Shown one piece after another: positions 23,005 to 33,289 of a DNA stretch of 56,089 nt (position 1 is its first letter; every line of letters begins with the position of its first letter). The stretch lies in contig JAZREP010000017.1 in assembly GCA_045660865.1 (NCBI GenBank), forward strand, positions 1 through 56,089. The letters are read 5' to 3'. Under the pieces are notes generated by a model. That model saw only the letters and a list, made by a program, of their open reading frames with translations. It did no database searches and was not told the origin of the DNA. The translations under genes were made by a program, and so were the position numbers. Source of the stretch: CAZRRV01 sp045660865 (GTDB taxonomy: Bacteria > Bacillota > Clostridia > Oscillospirales > Acutalibacteraceae).

Positions 23005-25050
23005 ATGAAAGACTTTTCAGCGGACAAAATCAAAAATATTGCTTTAATCGGCCACGGCTCATCCGGTAAAACAACTTTGGCGGATGCTATGCTGTATTCA
23101 GCCGGTGTAATAGAGCGAATCGGAAGTGTTGCAGACAGTACTACAACTATGGATTTTGATGCAGAGGAGAAAAAGCGCAAAATATCCATTTCTACTGCTT
23201 GCTATCAAATGAGCTACGGTGAAAGCAAAATAAATATTATTGACACTCCCGGACTTTTTGATTTTACAGCCGGAGTTAGTGAGGGCTTGACCGCTGCTGA
23301 TATGGCATTGGTTGTTTTATCGGGTAAATCCGGTCTTTCAACCGGCGCAAAGATATATTTTGATATCGCAAGAAAGGGCAAAATGCCTTGTGCATTCTTT
23401 ATTGGTAAATTGAATTCGGCTAATGCTTATTTTTACCGTGTCCTATCCACATTGACTGCTAATTACGGCGGTATTGTCTGCCCGGTTACAGTACCTTACG
23501 TGGTGGGCGATAATGTTGAATGCTTTGTAAATTTGATTACCGAAAAGGCATATAAGTATGACGGCATAAAGGCAACAGAGGTTGCTATGCCTGATAATGA
23601 AGATATCCAAAACGTAAGAAACGTTTTGCTTGAGAGCATTGCATCAGTAGATGAAGAACTGATGGAGAAGTATTTTGAGGGCGAAAGCTTTACCGAACAG
23701 GAAATGTACACCGCTTTGCAAAAGGGTGTAATTTCGGGTGAGCTGTGTCCTGTATTTGCAGGTATTAACAGCACAGGCGAAGGCGTGCCTATGCTTCTTG
23801 AAATTTTAGAAAAAATTTCACCCAGCGCAGCGCAACATAAATATGTGTTTGAAACCGAAAGTGATATGACCGACATACCTTGCGGTGACGGTAAAACAAA
23901 GGCTGTAGTATTTAAGACCATTGCCGACCCGTTTGTTGGTAAGTTGTCATATTTCAAGGTTGTTGCCGGTAGTGTTAAGAATGATATGAAGTTAATTAAC
24001 TCCCGTACCGGTACGGAGGAAAAGATTACAAAGGTTATGTTCCTTCGTGCAGGCAAGCAGGAGGATGCAGGTGTTGTAACAGCGGGTGATATCGGTGCTG
24101 TTGCCAAGCTTGGCTCGGTGCTCACAGGTGATACATTGTGTGACCCGTCAGAGCGTGGATTTGTACACTGCTTCGGCTTCCCGTCACCCAGTATTTCAAT
24201 GGCAGTTTACCCGAAAAACAAGGGCGATGAAGAAAAAATTGCCGCTGGCTTAAACCGTCTTATGGAAGAAGACCCGACCATTTCTTATATTACAAACACT
24301 GAAACCAAAGAACAGATTTTGTCCGGCTTGGGCGAACAGCATTTGGATGTTTTGGCATCAAAGCTTAAAAATAAGTTCGGCGTTGAGATGGAACTGCGTG
24401 TTGCCAAGGTTGCGTATCGTGAGACGATTCGCAAATCTGTCAGAGTTCAAGGCCGCCATAAAAAGCAGTCGGGCGGTCACGGCCAGTTTGGTGATGTTTG
24501 GATTGAGTTCTCACCAGTTGAGGGCGACGAAATAATATTTGAGGAAAAGATTTTCGGTGGCGCCGTGCCCAAGAATTTCTTCCCTGCAGTTGAAAAAGGT
24601 ATAAGGGAGAGCGCACAAAAAGGTGTACTGGCAGGTTACCCGATGGTTGGTGTCAAAGCAACACTTGTTGACGGCTCATATCATCCTGTTGACTCCTCCG
24701 AAATGTCCTTTAAAATGGCGGCAAATATCGCCTATAAAGAAGGTATCCCCAATGCCGCACCTGTATTGTTAGAACCGATTGGCTCATTAAAGGTTGATAT
24801 TCCCGATGATATAATGGGTGACGTTATAGGCGATATCAATAAGCGCCGTGGTAGGGTAATGGGTATGAATCCGTTGGCTGACCGCCGTCAAGAGGTATTA
24901 GCCGAGGTGCCTATGTCCGAAATGAGTGATTTCTCTACCTCTTTGCGTTCTATCGCACAGGGCAGAGCAAGTTTCACCTTTGTATTCGAGCGTTACGAGG
25001 AGGCTCCCGCACAGGTTGCCGCCAAGGTAATTGAAAAATCAAAAGAATAA
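23005..25050 (+). CDS. Elongation factor G paralogue (EF-G2/FusA2-like)
   Basis: 681 residues with EF-G domain order: GTPase (1-275), domain II, III, IV (about 475-595, HKKQSGGHGQFGDVWIEFSP) and V (LEPIGSLKVDIPDDIMGDVIGDINKRRGRVMGM). G1 is GHGSSGKTT (16-24) and G3 is DTPG (80-83), but the base-recognition G4 motif NKxD is replaced by GKLN (134-137) and the switch region reads EEKKRKISIS. So it is not the housekeeping EF-G. Paralogues of this type are poorly understood; some bind the ribosome without normal translocation. It forms a single-gene unit with a good promoter and terminator. Confidence 0.88.
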   Translation: MKDFSADKIKNIALIGHGSSGKTTLADAMLYSAGVIERIGSVADSTTTMDFDAEEKKRKISISTACYQMSYGESKINIIDTPGLFDFTAGVSEGLTAADMALVVLSGKSGLSTGAKIYFDIARKGKMPCAFFIGKLNSANAYFYRVLSTLTANYGGIVCPVTVPYVVGDNVECFVNLITEKAYKYDGIKATEVAMPDNEDIQNVRNVLLESIASVDEELMEKYFEGESFTEQEMYTALQKGVISGELCPVFAGINSTGEGVPMLLEILEKISPSAAQHKYVFETESDMTDIPCGDGKTKAVVFKTIADPFVGKLSYFKVVAGSVKNDMKLINSRTGTEEKITKVMFLRAGKQEDAGVVTAGDIGAVAKLGSVLTGDTLCDPSERGFVHCFGFPSPSISMAVYPKNKGDEEKIAAGLNRLMEEDPTISYITNTETKEQILSGLGEQHLDVLASKLKNKFGVEMELRVAKVAYRETIRKSVRVQGRHKKQSGGHGQFGDVWIEFSPVEGDEIIFEEKIFGGAVPKNFFPAVEKGIRESAQKGVLAGYPMVGVKATLVDGSYHPVDSSEMSFKMAANIAYKEGIPNAAPVLLEPIGSLKVDIPDDIMGDVIGDINKRRGRVMGMNPLADRRQEVLAEVPMSEMSDFSTSLRSIAQGRASFTFVFERYEEAPAQVAAKVIEKSKE

Positions 25051-25058
25051 TAAAACAG

Positions 25059-25093
25059 AAAAGGACTTTGGTGAAAACCAAAGTCCTTTTTTT
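25059..25093. terminator. Bidirectional terminator between the EF-G paralogue and yifB
   Basis: Stem aaaaggactttgg (25059-25071) / ccaaagtcctttt (25078-25090), T run on both strands; genes converge. Confidence 0.9.
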
Positions 25094-26618
25094 ATTCTCC
25101 CCAATATTTTCTGTCAAGGCTGCGGAATTGCAAAGCCTGTGCTACGTGGTCGGAATTTATAATTTCTTCACCCTCTAAATCGGCAAGGGTACGGGAAACC
25201 TTCATAATACGGTCATAAGCACGAGCCGAAAGACCCATACGGTCAAATGCGGCTTGCAACAGAAAATCTGCTTCATCAGACAAAGTGCAGTAGCGTTTAA
25301 GCATCTCAGGAGTAAGGCGTGCGTTACAGGTGACGTTACTGTCAGCATAGCGTTCTGCTTGCAATTTGCGAGCCTTGTTTACTCGCTTTGCAATCTCCAT
25401 TGAGCTTTCTTCACGCACCTCACCGCTTAAATCCTTGTATGCAATGGGTGGTACCTCAATATGCAAATCAAAGCGGTCAAGCATTGGCCCCGATATTTTG
25501 CTTAAATACCTTTTTGCCGCACCGCTTGCGCAGGTGCATTTTTTGGTCGGGTGCCCGAAAAATCCGCAGGGGCAGGGGTTCATAGCCGCTACCAAGGTAA
25601 TACTGCAAGGATATGTAATACTGCCTGCCGCACGTGAAATCGTGAGCTCGCCATCCTCTAAAGGAGCACGAAGCACCTCCATAGCCGAACGGGTGAACTC
25701 AGGCAACTCGTCTAAGAACAGCACACCGTTATGGGCAAGTGAAATTTCACCCGGGCGTGGGATACTTCCACCGCCCGCCAGACCAACCGATGAAATGGTG
25801 TGGTGTGGTGAACGGAAAGGCCGTTTAGTTATAATAGGTCTGTCCTTGGGTAATAAATTAGCTACCGAATGTATTTTTGTGGTTTCGATAGACTCTTTAA
25901 AGGTCATCTCGGGCAATATGGTAGGCAAACGCTTTGCCAACATACTCTTACCAGAGCCGGGAGGCCCTATCATTAAAATATTATGTCCGCCGGCGGCCGC
26001 AACCTCCATGGCTTTTTTGGCGGCATACTGACCCTTGACTTCGCTGAAATCAAACGGGTATTGCATTTCATCCGCTTCTATTACATAAGCGCTGACAGGT
26101 TCAATTTTCACCTTGCCTTGTAAATGGGCAATCAACTGTCTGGCCGATTTAACGGGGTATATTTCAATATCTTTTACCACTGAGGCTTCAAAGGCATTAT
26201 CTTCGGGCAAAAATAAGCGTTTTATACCGCTTTTTTGTGCCTGCATAGCCATAGAAAGCACACCGCTGATACCACGCACCTGTCCGTCTAAGGCAATTTC
26301 GCCGATAAAGGCGGCATCCCTTAAATCACACAGTAATTGGTTTGAAGCGCAGAGTATTGCAACAAGGGTGGGCAAATCGTAAACCGAGCCCTCTTTGCGT
26401 ATATCAGCAGGAGCCAAATTGACTGTAATACGTCCAAGCGGGAAGGTAAAGCCGCTGTTTTTTAAGGCACTGCGAACACGGTCACGTGATTCTTTAACCG
26501 CGGCATCGGGTAGCCCTACAATTTCAAAACAGGGCAATCCGCCCGAAACATCGGCCTCAACCTGTACCATATATGAATCAATGCCGAAAACGCCGATACT
26601 GTTTAATCTTGTGAACAT
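25092..26618 (-). CDS. YifB/ComM-family Mg-chelatase-like AAA+ ATPase
   Basis: 508 residues. An N-terminal Lon-protease-like fold (1-170) is followed by an AAA+ domain with Walker A GPPGSGKS near 217, the Mg-chelatase signature region FRSPHHTISSVGLAGGG and a Cys-rich insert CPCGFFGHPTKKC near 355. ComM, a relative, is a helicase that helps branch migration in natural transformation. ATG 26618 is preferred to GTG 26624 by spacing from GAGGTG. It lies 41 bases after the AraC-type gene on the same strand. Confidence 0.92.
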   Translation of the reverse strand: MFTRLNSIGVFGIDSYMVQVEADVSGGLPCFEIVGLPDAAVKESRDRVRSALKNSGFTFPLGRITVNLAPADIRKEGSVYDLPTLVAILCASNQLLCDLRDAAFIGEIALDGQVRGISGVLSMAMQAQKSGIKRLFLPEDNAFEASVVKDIEIYPVKSARQLIAHLQGKVKIEPVSAYVIEADEMQYPFDFSEVKGQYAAKKAMEVAAAGGHNILMIGPPGSGKSMLAKRLPTILPEMTFKESIETTKIHSVANLLPKDRPIITKRPFRSPHHTISSVGLAGGGSIPRPGEISLAHNGVLFLDELPEFTRSAMEVLRAPLEDGELTISRAAGSITYPCSITLVAAMNPCPCGFFGHPTKKCTCASGAAKRYLSKISGPMLDRFDLHIEVPPIAYKDLSGEVREESSMEIAKRVNKARKLQAERYADSNVTCNARLTPEMLKRYCTLSDEADFLLQAAFDRMGLSARAYDRIMKVSRTLADLEGEEIINSDHVAQALQFRSLDRKYWGE

Positions 26619-26659
26619 ACCCACACCTCTTTTCCGTTTTTAATTATATTCCTTTTTCT

Positions 26660-27472
26660 TTATGAATGCAACAGCAATGTTTTGCGGTAAGCGGCAGGTG
26701 AAATACCGTGCTTTTGCTTAAAACAGCGTGAAAAATAGAACTGGTCGCAAAAGCCGTGCTCGGCGCTGATGGTTTTTATTGATTTGTCGCTTAAACTTAA
26801 CTGCCGCTCAGCAGAAAACATAACCTGGTCGTGAATGTATCGGCCTATTGGTACGCCTATTTCGGCTCTGAATTGCTTTTGTAGTTTACTTGGTGATATG
26901 TATAAATCAGCAACAATATCCTCCACGGTTAAGCCAATCTGCAAATGATTTTCAATATAGTTTAAAACATCCTGTATTAAAGGAGAATAATCCTCGGCTT
27001 TTCCAAGCTTTAATCCTATTGTTTGTATTGCATCGAGCAAAACTTCGTAAAGCAACACCTTTATTTTAAGTACGCTTTCGGTATCCTGCTTTTTAAAAGC
27101 AATAAGCATTTTTTCAATATCGGCTTGTCTGTTTTCAAGAACAATACAATCCTTTATACCTTCAAAGTAATCGTAATTATTAAACCTTAAAAAATTTAAA
27201 TGGAAATAGAGCTTTTCAAGGTGATTATCGCAACGGCAGGAAAACTCTGCCCCTACGGGTACAACATAAATGTTGCCGGGGAGCAGGTCTATTTGTTTTC
27301 CGTTGCAAAAAATTTGGGCTTTTCCGTCTATTATATAATAAACGCGAGTGAAGGAGGCTTTTAGATTTTGAATGCACCATTCGGTTCCCAAATCCGCATA
27401 CGCTGCGGTAGAAATATACATATTTAATCTGTTTATTTCGTGTTGAATTATATGGCTTTCGCAAATGCTCAT
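26660..27472 (-). CDS. AraC-family transcriptional regulator
   Basis: 270 residues. The N-terminal cupin-like sensor (about 30-100, YYIIDGKAQIFCNGKQIDLLPGN) is followed by a C-terminal pair of helix-turn-helix motifs (about 165-265; VEDIVADLYISPSKLQKQFR and HGFCDQFYFSRCFKQKHG). It is divergent from the GH29 fucosidase gene with about 90 bases between them, so it probably controls that gene in response to a sugar. The end of the gene is close to yifB and some read-through is likely. Confidence 0.9.
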   Translation of the reverse strand: MSICESHIIQHEINRLNMYISTAAYADLGTEWCIQNLKASFTRVYYIIDGKAQIFCNGKQIDLLPGNIYVVPVGAEFSCRCDNHLEKLYFHLNFLRFNNYDYFEGIKDCIVLENRQADIEKMLIAFKKQDTESVLKIKVLLYEVLLDAIQTIGLKLGKAEDYSPLIQDVLNYIENHLQIGLTVEDIVADLYISPSKLQKQFRAEIGVPIGRYIHDQVMFSAERQLSLSDKSIKTISAEHGFCDQFYFSRCFKQKHGISPAAYRKTLLLHS

Positions 27473-27565
27473 GTTAAAATCTCCATATTTTTTCGTATAT
27501 TTTACATTCTGTTTTTCTAAATTATATGTTAAACTCTAATTAAAGTCAAGAAAGGAGTTTTTCAA

Positions 27566-28903
27566 ATGACAAGTTACATAACAAAACAAACCGATGGCGA
27601 TACCACTTGGTTCGAACATGACCGATTTGGTATGTTCATTCACTTCGGCATTTTTTCATTGCCCGCAAGAAATGAGTGGGTTAAATCCATTGAGCTGGTA
27701 AGTGAGGAGAAATATCAAAAATATTTCGAGCATTTTAATCCCGATATGCTGGATGCAAGACAATGGGCAAAGGCTGCTAAGGAAGCAGGAATGAAATATG
27801 CTGTTTTAACAACAAAGCATCACGACGGCTTTTGCTTGTTCGATTCTAAATATACCGATTATAAGGTAACCAATACACCTTACGGCAAAGATATAGTAAA
27901 AGAATATGTAGAAGCTTTCCGTGCTGAGGGTATTAAAATCGGTCTTTACTATTCACTTATTGACTGGCATCATCCCGATTTCCCGATAGACATTATTCAT
28001 CCCAGAAGATATGATGAAAATGCTGAGCAACTCGACAAAGGCAGAGACATGAAAAAGTACGCCGAGTATATGCGCAATCAGGTTGCTGAATTGCTTACTG
28101 AATATGGCGATATTTCTATTATGTGGTTTGACTTTTCATATAAAAAAGAAGACCGTCCGCCTATCGATTTTAAAGAATGGATGCAGCATGATGGCGGCAA
28201 GGGTAAAGATGAGTGGGAAGCAGAAGAGTTAGTTGCACTTGCAAGAAAACTGCGCCCCGGAATTATTATTGATAACCGTGCCGGTTTACTGCAAGACTTG
28301 TGGACTCCTGAAACATTCCAGCCTACAAGATGGCCAAGACATCCCGAAACAGATGAACTCGTTACTTGGGAAACCTGCCATACTCTTTCTGAGAGCTCTT
28401 GGTGTTACCATCAAGCATATGGCTCTTGGAAAACTCCCGAAATGCTTTTAAACTTACTCATAAATACTGTGTCATTGGGTGGCAACCTGATTATGAACGT
28501 TGGCCCGAGCGCACGTGGATATTTAGATTATCGTGCAATGAACGGCTTAAAAGTTTATGCCGATTGGATGCGCTATAACAACCGTGCAATTTACGGTTGT
28601 ACAATGGCAGAGCCTGAGTTCGAAGCACCTGAGGGAACAAGACTTACCCAAAGCGCAGATTCAAAAAGACTTTACATTCATTTAAAGGAATATCCTTTTG
28701 CCTTCTTGGAAATGAAAAACCTTGGCGACAAGATTGAGTATGCTCAATTCTTGCACGACGGTAGTGAAGTACTTTATACTGTTGGTTCTTCGGGACATTT
28801 TAGCCCTGAGGGTCAAACAAAAGAAGAAAACATGGTATTCTTCCATCTTACACAGGATAGACCAAACGTAGTTGTACCTGTAATTGAAGTTTTCTTGAAA
28901 TAA
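27566..28903 (+). CDS. GH29 alpha-L-fucosidase, cytoplasmic
   Basis: 445 residues without a signal peptide, so it acts on imported oligosaccharides. GH29 signatures: RFGMFIHFGIFSLPARNEWV (20-39), the HHDGF motif (85-89) and Asp189 in SIMWFDF, the likely nucleophile. The acid/base residue is not conserved across GH29 and I do not assign it. It hydrolyses terminal alpha-linked fucose from glycans such as mucin or milk oligosaccharides. It sits alone behind an AraC regulator. The start has GAAAGGAG. Confidence 0.92.
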   Translation: MTSYITKQTDGDTTWFEHDRFGMFIHFGIFSLPARNEWVKSIELVSEEKYQKYFEHFNPDMLDARQWAKAAKEAGMKYAVLTTKHHDGFCLFDSKYTDYKVTNTPYGKDIVKEYVEAFRAEGIKIGLYYSLIDWHHPDFPIDIIHPRRYDENAEQLDKGRDMKKYAEYMRNQVAELLTEYGDISIMWFDFSYKKEDRPPIDFKEWMQHDGGKGKDEWEAEELVALARKLRPGIIIDNRAGLLQDLWTPETFQPTRWPRHPETDELVTWETCHTLSESSWCYHQAYGSWKTPEMLLNLLINTVSLGGNLIMNVGPSARGYLDYRAMNGLKVYADWMRYNNRAIYGCTMAEPEFEAPEGTRLTQSADSKRLYIHLKEYPFAFLEMKNLGDKIEYAQFLHDGSEVLYTVGSSGHFSPEGQTKEENMVFFHLTQDRPNVVVPVIEVFLK

Positions 28904-28908
28904 CAAAC

Positions 28909-28943
28909 AAAAGACCTCCGAGAATTTCTCGGAGGTCTTTTTA
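28909..28943. terminator. Bidirectional terminator between the GH29 and GH13 genes
   Basis: Stem aaaagacctccgaga (28909-28923) / tctcggaggtctttt (28927-28941) with a three-base loop. Confidence 0.9.
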
Positions 28944-30791
28944 TTATACAAATAATTCAAAGCCGTGTGGCGGTAGGGTAATAGTGCCATCACCAGCAAC
29001 ATTATGACCGAAAACAGCCTTTTTACCTATTGCCTCAGGTAAAGTAAAGCGGTATTCATAATCGTTGCGGTTTATTACGGTCAAGGATTGTTCCGTTTGT
29101 CCTTCTCGGCGGTAGACAAGGGCTCCGCCGTCGCAAATAACGGGTATAAATTTACCGTCGGTAAAGGCAGAGCAGTTTCTTCGTGCTGCGCCCAAGGTTT
29201 TATAAAACTCTACAAGCTCTAAGTTTTCATTACCCCAAGGATAACAACCACGGCAAAACGGGTCTGTATATCCTTCCGTCTGCGCCTCGTCGCCATAATA
29301 GAGCGAGGGCATACCGGGCAAGGTGTATTGAATGACTGCACAAATTTTAAGTAGTCGCAGAGCGTGTTCTGCTTGTTCGGGAGTTAATCTCTGTTCGGCC
29401 TGCCAGGCTCGGTCGGGCGAGTAGTAGTTACTGCCAAGCTCGGTTAATATTCGGTTTGTATCGTGCGTGCCGATATGGTTCATCAACATACTAAGTGCGC
29501 CCGGTGGATAGTTTTCGCAAATATCCATACAAACGTTTATAAGTTTTTGCGAATTACCGCCTTTTGCAAAATCTATAATACATGAGCGGAATGGATAGTT
29601 CATAACGCTGTCTAATTCCTTGCCCATTAAAAACTTGCGGCGGCTGCCGTAACTTACCTTTGTTGTGGCATCCTCCCAAACCTCTCCTATAAGTAATGCG
29701 CCCCGGTCTGCTCGCTTTACGGCGGTGCGTATTTTTTCTAAAAATTCATCGGGCAATTCATCAGCAACATCTAAACGAAATCCCGAAGCACCATTTTTAA
29801 TCCAATAATCTATAACACCGTTTTCGCCTGTTATAAATTCGCTGTAATCTTCGTTTTCTTCCACAACTTCGGGCAGAGAGGGAACGCCCCACCAACAATG
29901 CACCTTGTCTGGCCAATGCCCAAACTTAAACCAATTAAAATAGGGTGACTCGGTAGAGTTGTAGGCTCCAAGGGTTTCATAACGGCCATACTTGTTAAAG
30001 TAAACGCTGTCATCTCCCGTGTGTGAGAAAACGCCATCAAGAATGACCTTTATTCCGTGTTTCTTTGCCTTAGCACAAAGCTCTTTAAAATCCTCAACTG
30101 TGCCGAGTAACGGGTCGATTTTCATATAATCCGCCGTATTGTAGCGGTGATTAGAATGTGCCTCAAAAATGGGGTTAAGGTATAAAATGCTTACTCCAAG
30201 CTCTTTAAGGTAGTTTAATCTTTGGGTTATACCTTTTAAATCTCCCATAAAGTAATCGTTACAAAGCCTGTTTGGAATATTTATTTGCTTAAATGCCGGC
30301 TGCTGCCCCCAATTATGGTTTAAAAAGCGGTCGGTCGGTATGTTTTGCTTTTCTTCGCCCGAATAGTTAAAGCGGTCGGGGAATATTTGGTAATAAATAC
30401 CGCCTGATAACTCGGTAGGCACAGTAAAATCTGCATCATAAACAGTTAATTGCCAATCCTGTCCGTTTTGGTCAATTATAGCGGTGGCATCAGCCGTTCT
30501 TGTAAGCCATTTATGTCCGTAATCCGAATCAAATTCAAAATGATAGAAATACAGTCCCGAATCGAACGGCAATGTAAGGGTGTAAACCGATAAAAACTCC
30601 TCATCGTGTGAGTAGGGCATATAATGGGCGAAATGTCTTTGTTCTCCGTCCTTTAAACATAGCAAATACACCGCGGTAGTCTTGGCATCGCGGTGTAGTT
30701 TTACATTAAATGTAACCTCGGTGCCGCTTTTTACGGCACCGAAGGGGGTTTTGTATGCTAAATCTCTGGAATCAAATGCGACGGTTTTCAA
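28944..30791 (-). CDS. GH13 alpha-glucan hydrolase (neopullulanase / cyclomaltodextrinase type)
   Basis: 615 residues, TTG start with GAGGTG 5 bases ahead. An N-terminal beta-sandwich (about 1-125) precedes the GH13 barrel: GIYYQIFPDRF (131-141), LDGVFSHTGDD, nucleophile Asp341 in GFRLDVADE, acid/base Glu370 in IGEVWED and the third carboxylate in HIGTHDTNR. A small C-terminal domain closes it. No signal peptide, so it degrades imported maltodextrin or stored glycogen. It is 16 bases downstream of the phosphorylase gene, in one operon. Confidence 0.9.
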   Translation of the reverse strand: MKTVAFDSRDLAYKTPFGAVKSGTEVTFNVKLHRDAKTTAVYLLCLKDGEQRHFAHYMPYSHDEEFLSVYTLTLPFDSGLYFYHFEFDSDYGHKWLTRTADATAIIDQNGQDWQLTVYDADFTVPTELSGGIYYQIFPDRFNYSGEEKQNIPTDRFLNHNWGQQPAFKQINIPNRLCNDYFMGDLKGITQRLNYLKELGVSILYLNPIFEAHSNHRYNTADYMKIDPLLGTVEDFKELCAKAKKHGIKVILDGVFSHTGDDSVYFNKYGRYETLGAYNSTESPYFNWFKFGHWPDKVHCWWGVPSLPEVVEENEDYSEFITGENGVIDYWIKNGASGFRLDVADELPDEFLEKIRTAVKRADRGALLIGEVWEDATTKVSYGSRRKFLMGKELDSVMNYPFRSCIIDFAKGGNSQKLINVCMDICENYPPGALSMLMNHIGTHDTNRILTELGSNYYSPDRAWQAEQRLTPEQAEHALRLLKICAVIQYTLPGMPSLYYGDEAQTEGYTDPFCRGCYPWGNENLELVEFYKTLGAARRNCSAFTDGKFIPVICDGGALVYRREGQTEQSLTVINRNDYEYRFTLPEAIGKKAVFGHNVAGDGTITLPPHGFELFV

Positions 30792-30807
30792 TAAAACACC
30801 TCGTTAA

Positions 30808-33210
30808 TTATTTTACAGGTTCAGCGCTCCAAATTGTTTTTGCATAGTCCTCAATTGAACGGTCGGAGGAGAAAATGCCTGCCGCTGCAATATTATTTAA
30901 AGACATATTGGCAAACTTGTATTTGTCTTGATAAAGTTGTGAAGCGGTGCGCTGAGCTTTGCAGTAATCGGTGAAGTCTGCAAAGGACATGTAGTAATCG
31001 TTTGTAAGTAGGGTGTTTGCAAGGTCGTTAAAGGACACACCATTTATGCCGTTTCGCATAAAATCAATTACTTTGCGCAATTCAGGATTATTCTCATAAT
31101 AGGGACGGGGGTTGTAACCGTTGCGACGGATACGAAGTACCTCGTCGGACTGCATACCGAATATGATAATATTATCATCGCCGACAGCTTCGTGAATTTC
31201 AACGTTTGCGCCGTCCTCGGTACCGAGTGTGATAGCACCGTTAAGCATCAGCTTCATATTACCGGTGCCAGATGCCTCGGTGGATGCTAATGAAATCTGT
31301 TCGCTTATATCGGCCGAGGGAATCATAAGCTCTGCCAAAGTTACTCGGTAATCTTCTACGAATACTACCTTGAGTTTGTCTTTTACCTGCGGGTCGTTTT
31401 CAATCAGTTTTGACAGATTAACAATCAATTGAATGATTTGTTTTGCTAAATAGTAGCCTGCGGCAGCCTTAGCACCGAAAATATAGGTTTTAGGTGTAAA
31501 TTCTGCGTTGGGATTTTCCTTTATATACAGGTAATCCGAAATGATATGCATAGCGTTTAAGTGTTGGCGCTTGTATTCGTGCAAACGTTTAATCTGCATA
31601 TCGAACATAGAATTACAGTCAAGTGTAACACCTGTCTGTTTTTCAATATATTCTGCAAAATGTTCCTTGTTTGCGTGCTTAATTTTCCTTAATGAATCGA
31701 GTACCGATTTATCGTTTTCAAAGGCCTTCAACTTTTTAAGCTGGGCGCTGTCACGCAAGAAACCGTCACCAATCAACTCTTTAAGCAAACCTGTAAGCTC
31801 GGGGTTTGATTGACCTAACCAGCGGCGGAAAGCAATTCCGTTTGTAACGTTGTTGAATTTGTCAGGTGTAAGCCTGTAATAATCATTAAAGACAGAGTCT
31901 TTTAAAATATTACTGTGAAGTCTGGAAACGCCGTTTACATTGTGGCAAGAGGCAACACAAAGGTTTGCCATTTTAACAACTCCGCCTTCAATAACTGCGG
32001 TGCGCTCAACATAATTAGCGTCACCTGTCTGTTCCCAAACACTGCGACGGAAACGGTTGTCAATTTCACGGACAATTTCGTAAATACGGGGCAACAGGTC
32101 TTTAAACATACCTATCTGCCAGCACTCTAAAGCCTCTTTCATAACTGTATGGTTTGTATAGGCTGTGGTGCGTGTTACCAAATCCCAAGCGGCATCCCAG
32201 CCGTATCCGCACTCGTCCAATAAGAAACGCATAAGTTCAGGGATAACTAAGGCAGGGTGGGTGTCATTGATATGAACAGCGGCTTTTTCGGGCAGATTAT
32301 CCAAAGTGCCGTATTGGCGCAAATGGCGGCATAAAATGTCCTGAATAGATGCGCTTACTAAGAAGTATTGCTGGCGCAAACGCAGAGATTTACCCTCAGG
32401 GTGATTATCTTCAGGATAAAGCACCTTGCTGATAACCTCAGCCATTGCCTGTTGCTCCAACGCTTTAACATAGTCACCTTGGTTAAAGGCAACCATATCT
32501 ATCTGCGGAGCCTCAGCACTCCATAAACGAAGCACGTTTACCGACTTTCCATCATTACCTGCAACCATTAAATCGTAAGGTACGGCGTGGACAACGGTGC
32601 TGTCCTTTAAAACTACACTGTGGTAACTGCCGCTCCAGTTGTCTTCAATATGGCCTGAAAAGTGTACGTCAACTGCATCAGAAGGTCTTGCCTCTAACCA
32701 TACGCTGCCGCCGGGCAACCAGAAATCAGGCATTTCGGTCTGCCAACCGTCAACAATTTTTTGGCGGAAGATACCGAACTCATATTTAATACAATATCCC
32801 ATAGCAGGATAACCAAGACAGGTTAAAGAATCAAGGAAGCAGGCAGCAAGACGACCCAGACCGCCGTTACCGAGACCTGCGTCGGGCTCGCATTCGTAAA
32901 GCTTATCCAACTTTACGCCCCATTTAGAAAGGGCTTTTGACATCTGCTCGCCGAGTTCTAAATTATAGATATTATTTTTGAGGGAACGGCCCATCAAAAA
33001 TTCCATACTTAAATAATAAACCTGTTTGCTTTCTTGCTTTTTGTATTCGTTTTTGAAAGCCACACGGCGGTTTTTCATAATATCCAAAACTGCAAGAACG
33101 GTCGCTTTATAAAACATTTCGTTTGAGGCTTGCTCCGGCTCAACACCAAGGTTGTGTTGTAATTTGGCCTCAATCAGCGCCGATAATTCTTTTGCTGTAT
33201 ATTTTTCCAT
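30808..33210 (-). CDS. glgP: Glycogen/maltodextrin phosphorylase
   Basis: 800 residues, normal length. It releases glucose-1-phosphate from alpha-1,4-glucan ends using PLP. Family signs: SMEFLMGRSLKNN (about 69-81), AGLGNGGLGRLAACFLDSL, HINDTHPALVIPELMR and the PLP-lysine region EASGTGNMKLMLNGAITLGT. First gene of the operon with the GH13 enzyme; together they phosphorolyse linear chains and cut the rest. Confidence 0.95.
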   Translation of the reverse strand: MEKYTAKELSALIEAKLQHNLGVEPEQASNEMFYKATVLAVLDIMKNRRVAFKNEYKKQESKQVYYLSMEFLMGRSLKNNIYNLELGEQMSKALSKWGVKLDKLYECEPDAGLGNGGLGRLAACFLDSLTCLGYPAMGYCIKYEFGIFRQKIVDGWQTEMPDFWLPGGSVWLEARPSDAVDVHFSGHIEDNWSGSYHSVVLKDSTVVHAVPYDLMVAGNDGKSVNVLRLWSAEAPQIDMVAFNQGDYVKALEQQAMAEVISKVLYPEDNHPEGKSLRLRQQYFLVSASIQDILCRHLRQYGTLDNLPEKAAVHINDTHPALVIPELMRFLLDECGYGWDAAWDLVTRTTAYTNHTVMKEALECWQIGMFKDLLPRIYEIVREIDNRFRRSVWEQTGDANYVERTAVIEGGVVKMANLCVASCHNVNGVSRLHSNILKDSVFNDYYRLTPDKFNNVTNGIAFRRWLGQSNPELTGLLKELIGDGFLRDSAQLKKLKAFENDKSVLDSLRKIKHANKEHFAEYIEKQTGVTLDCNSMFDMQIKRLHEYKRQHLNAMHIISDYLYIKENPNAEFTPKTYIFGAKAAAGYYLAKQIIQLIVNLSKLIENDPQVKDKLKVVFVEDYRVTLAELMIPSADISEQISLASTEASGTGNMKLMLNGAITLGTEDGANVEIHEAVGDDNIIIFGMQSDEVLRIRRNGYNPRPYYENNPELRKVIDFMRNGINGVSFNDLANTLLTNDYYMSFADFTDYCKAQRTASQLYQDKYKFANMSLNNIAAAGIFSSDRSIEDYAKTIWSAEPVK

Positions 33211-33260
33211 ATTTACCCCTACTTTTAATAAGTTTGTAAGCGTATATACTCACTAATAAT

Positions 33261-33289
33261 ACTATATTATAAAAAGGCGCTCTTTGCAA
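33261..33289 (-). promoter_or_regulatory. Promoter of the glgP-GH13 operon
   Basis: Minus-strand TTGCAA (33284-33289), 17-base spacer, TATAGT (33261-33266). The rest of 33211-33483 is AT-rich; nothing else was clear there. Confidence 0.65.

Noticed and set aside
23496..24125. A 209-codon minus-strand frame inside the EF-G paralogue
   Set aside because: Ser-rich antisense reading of a conserved gene; no start signal.
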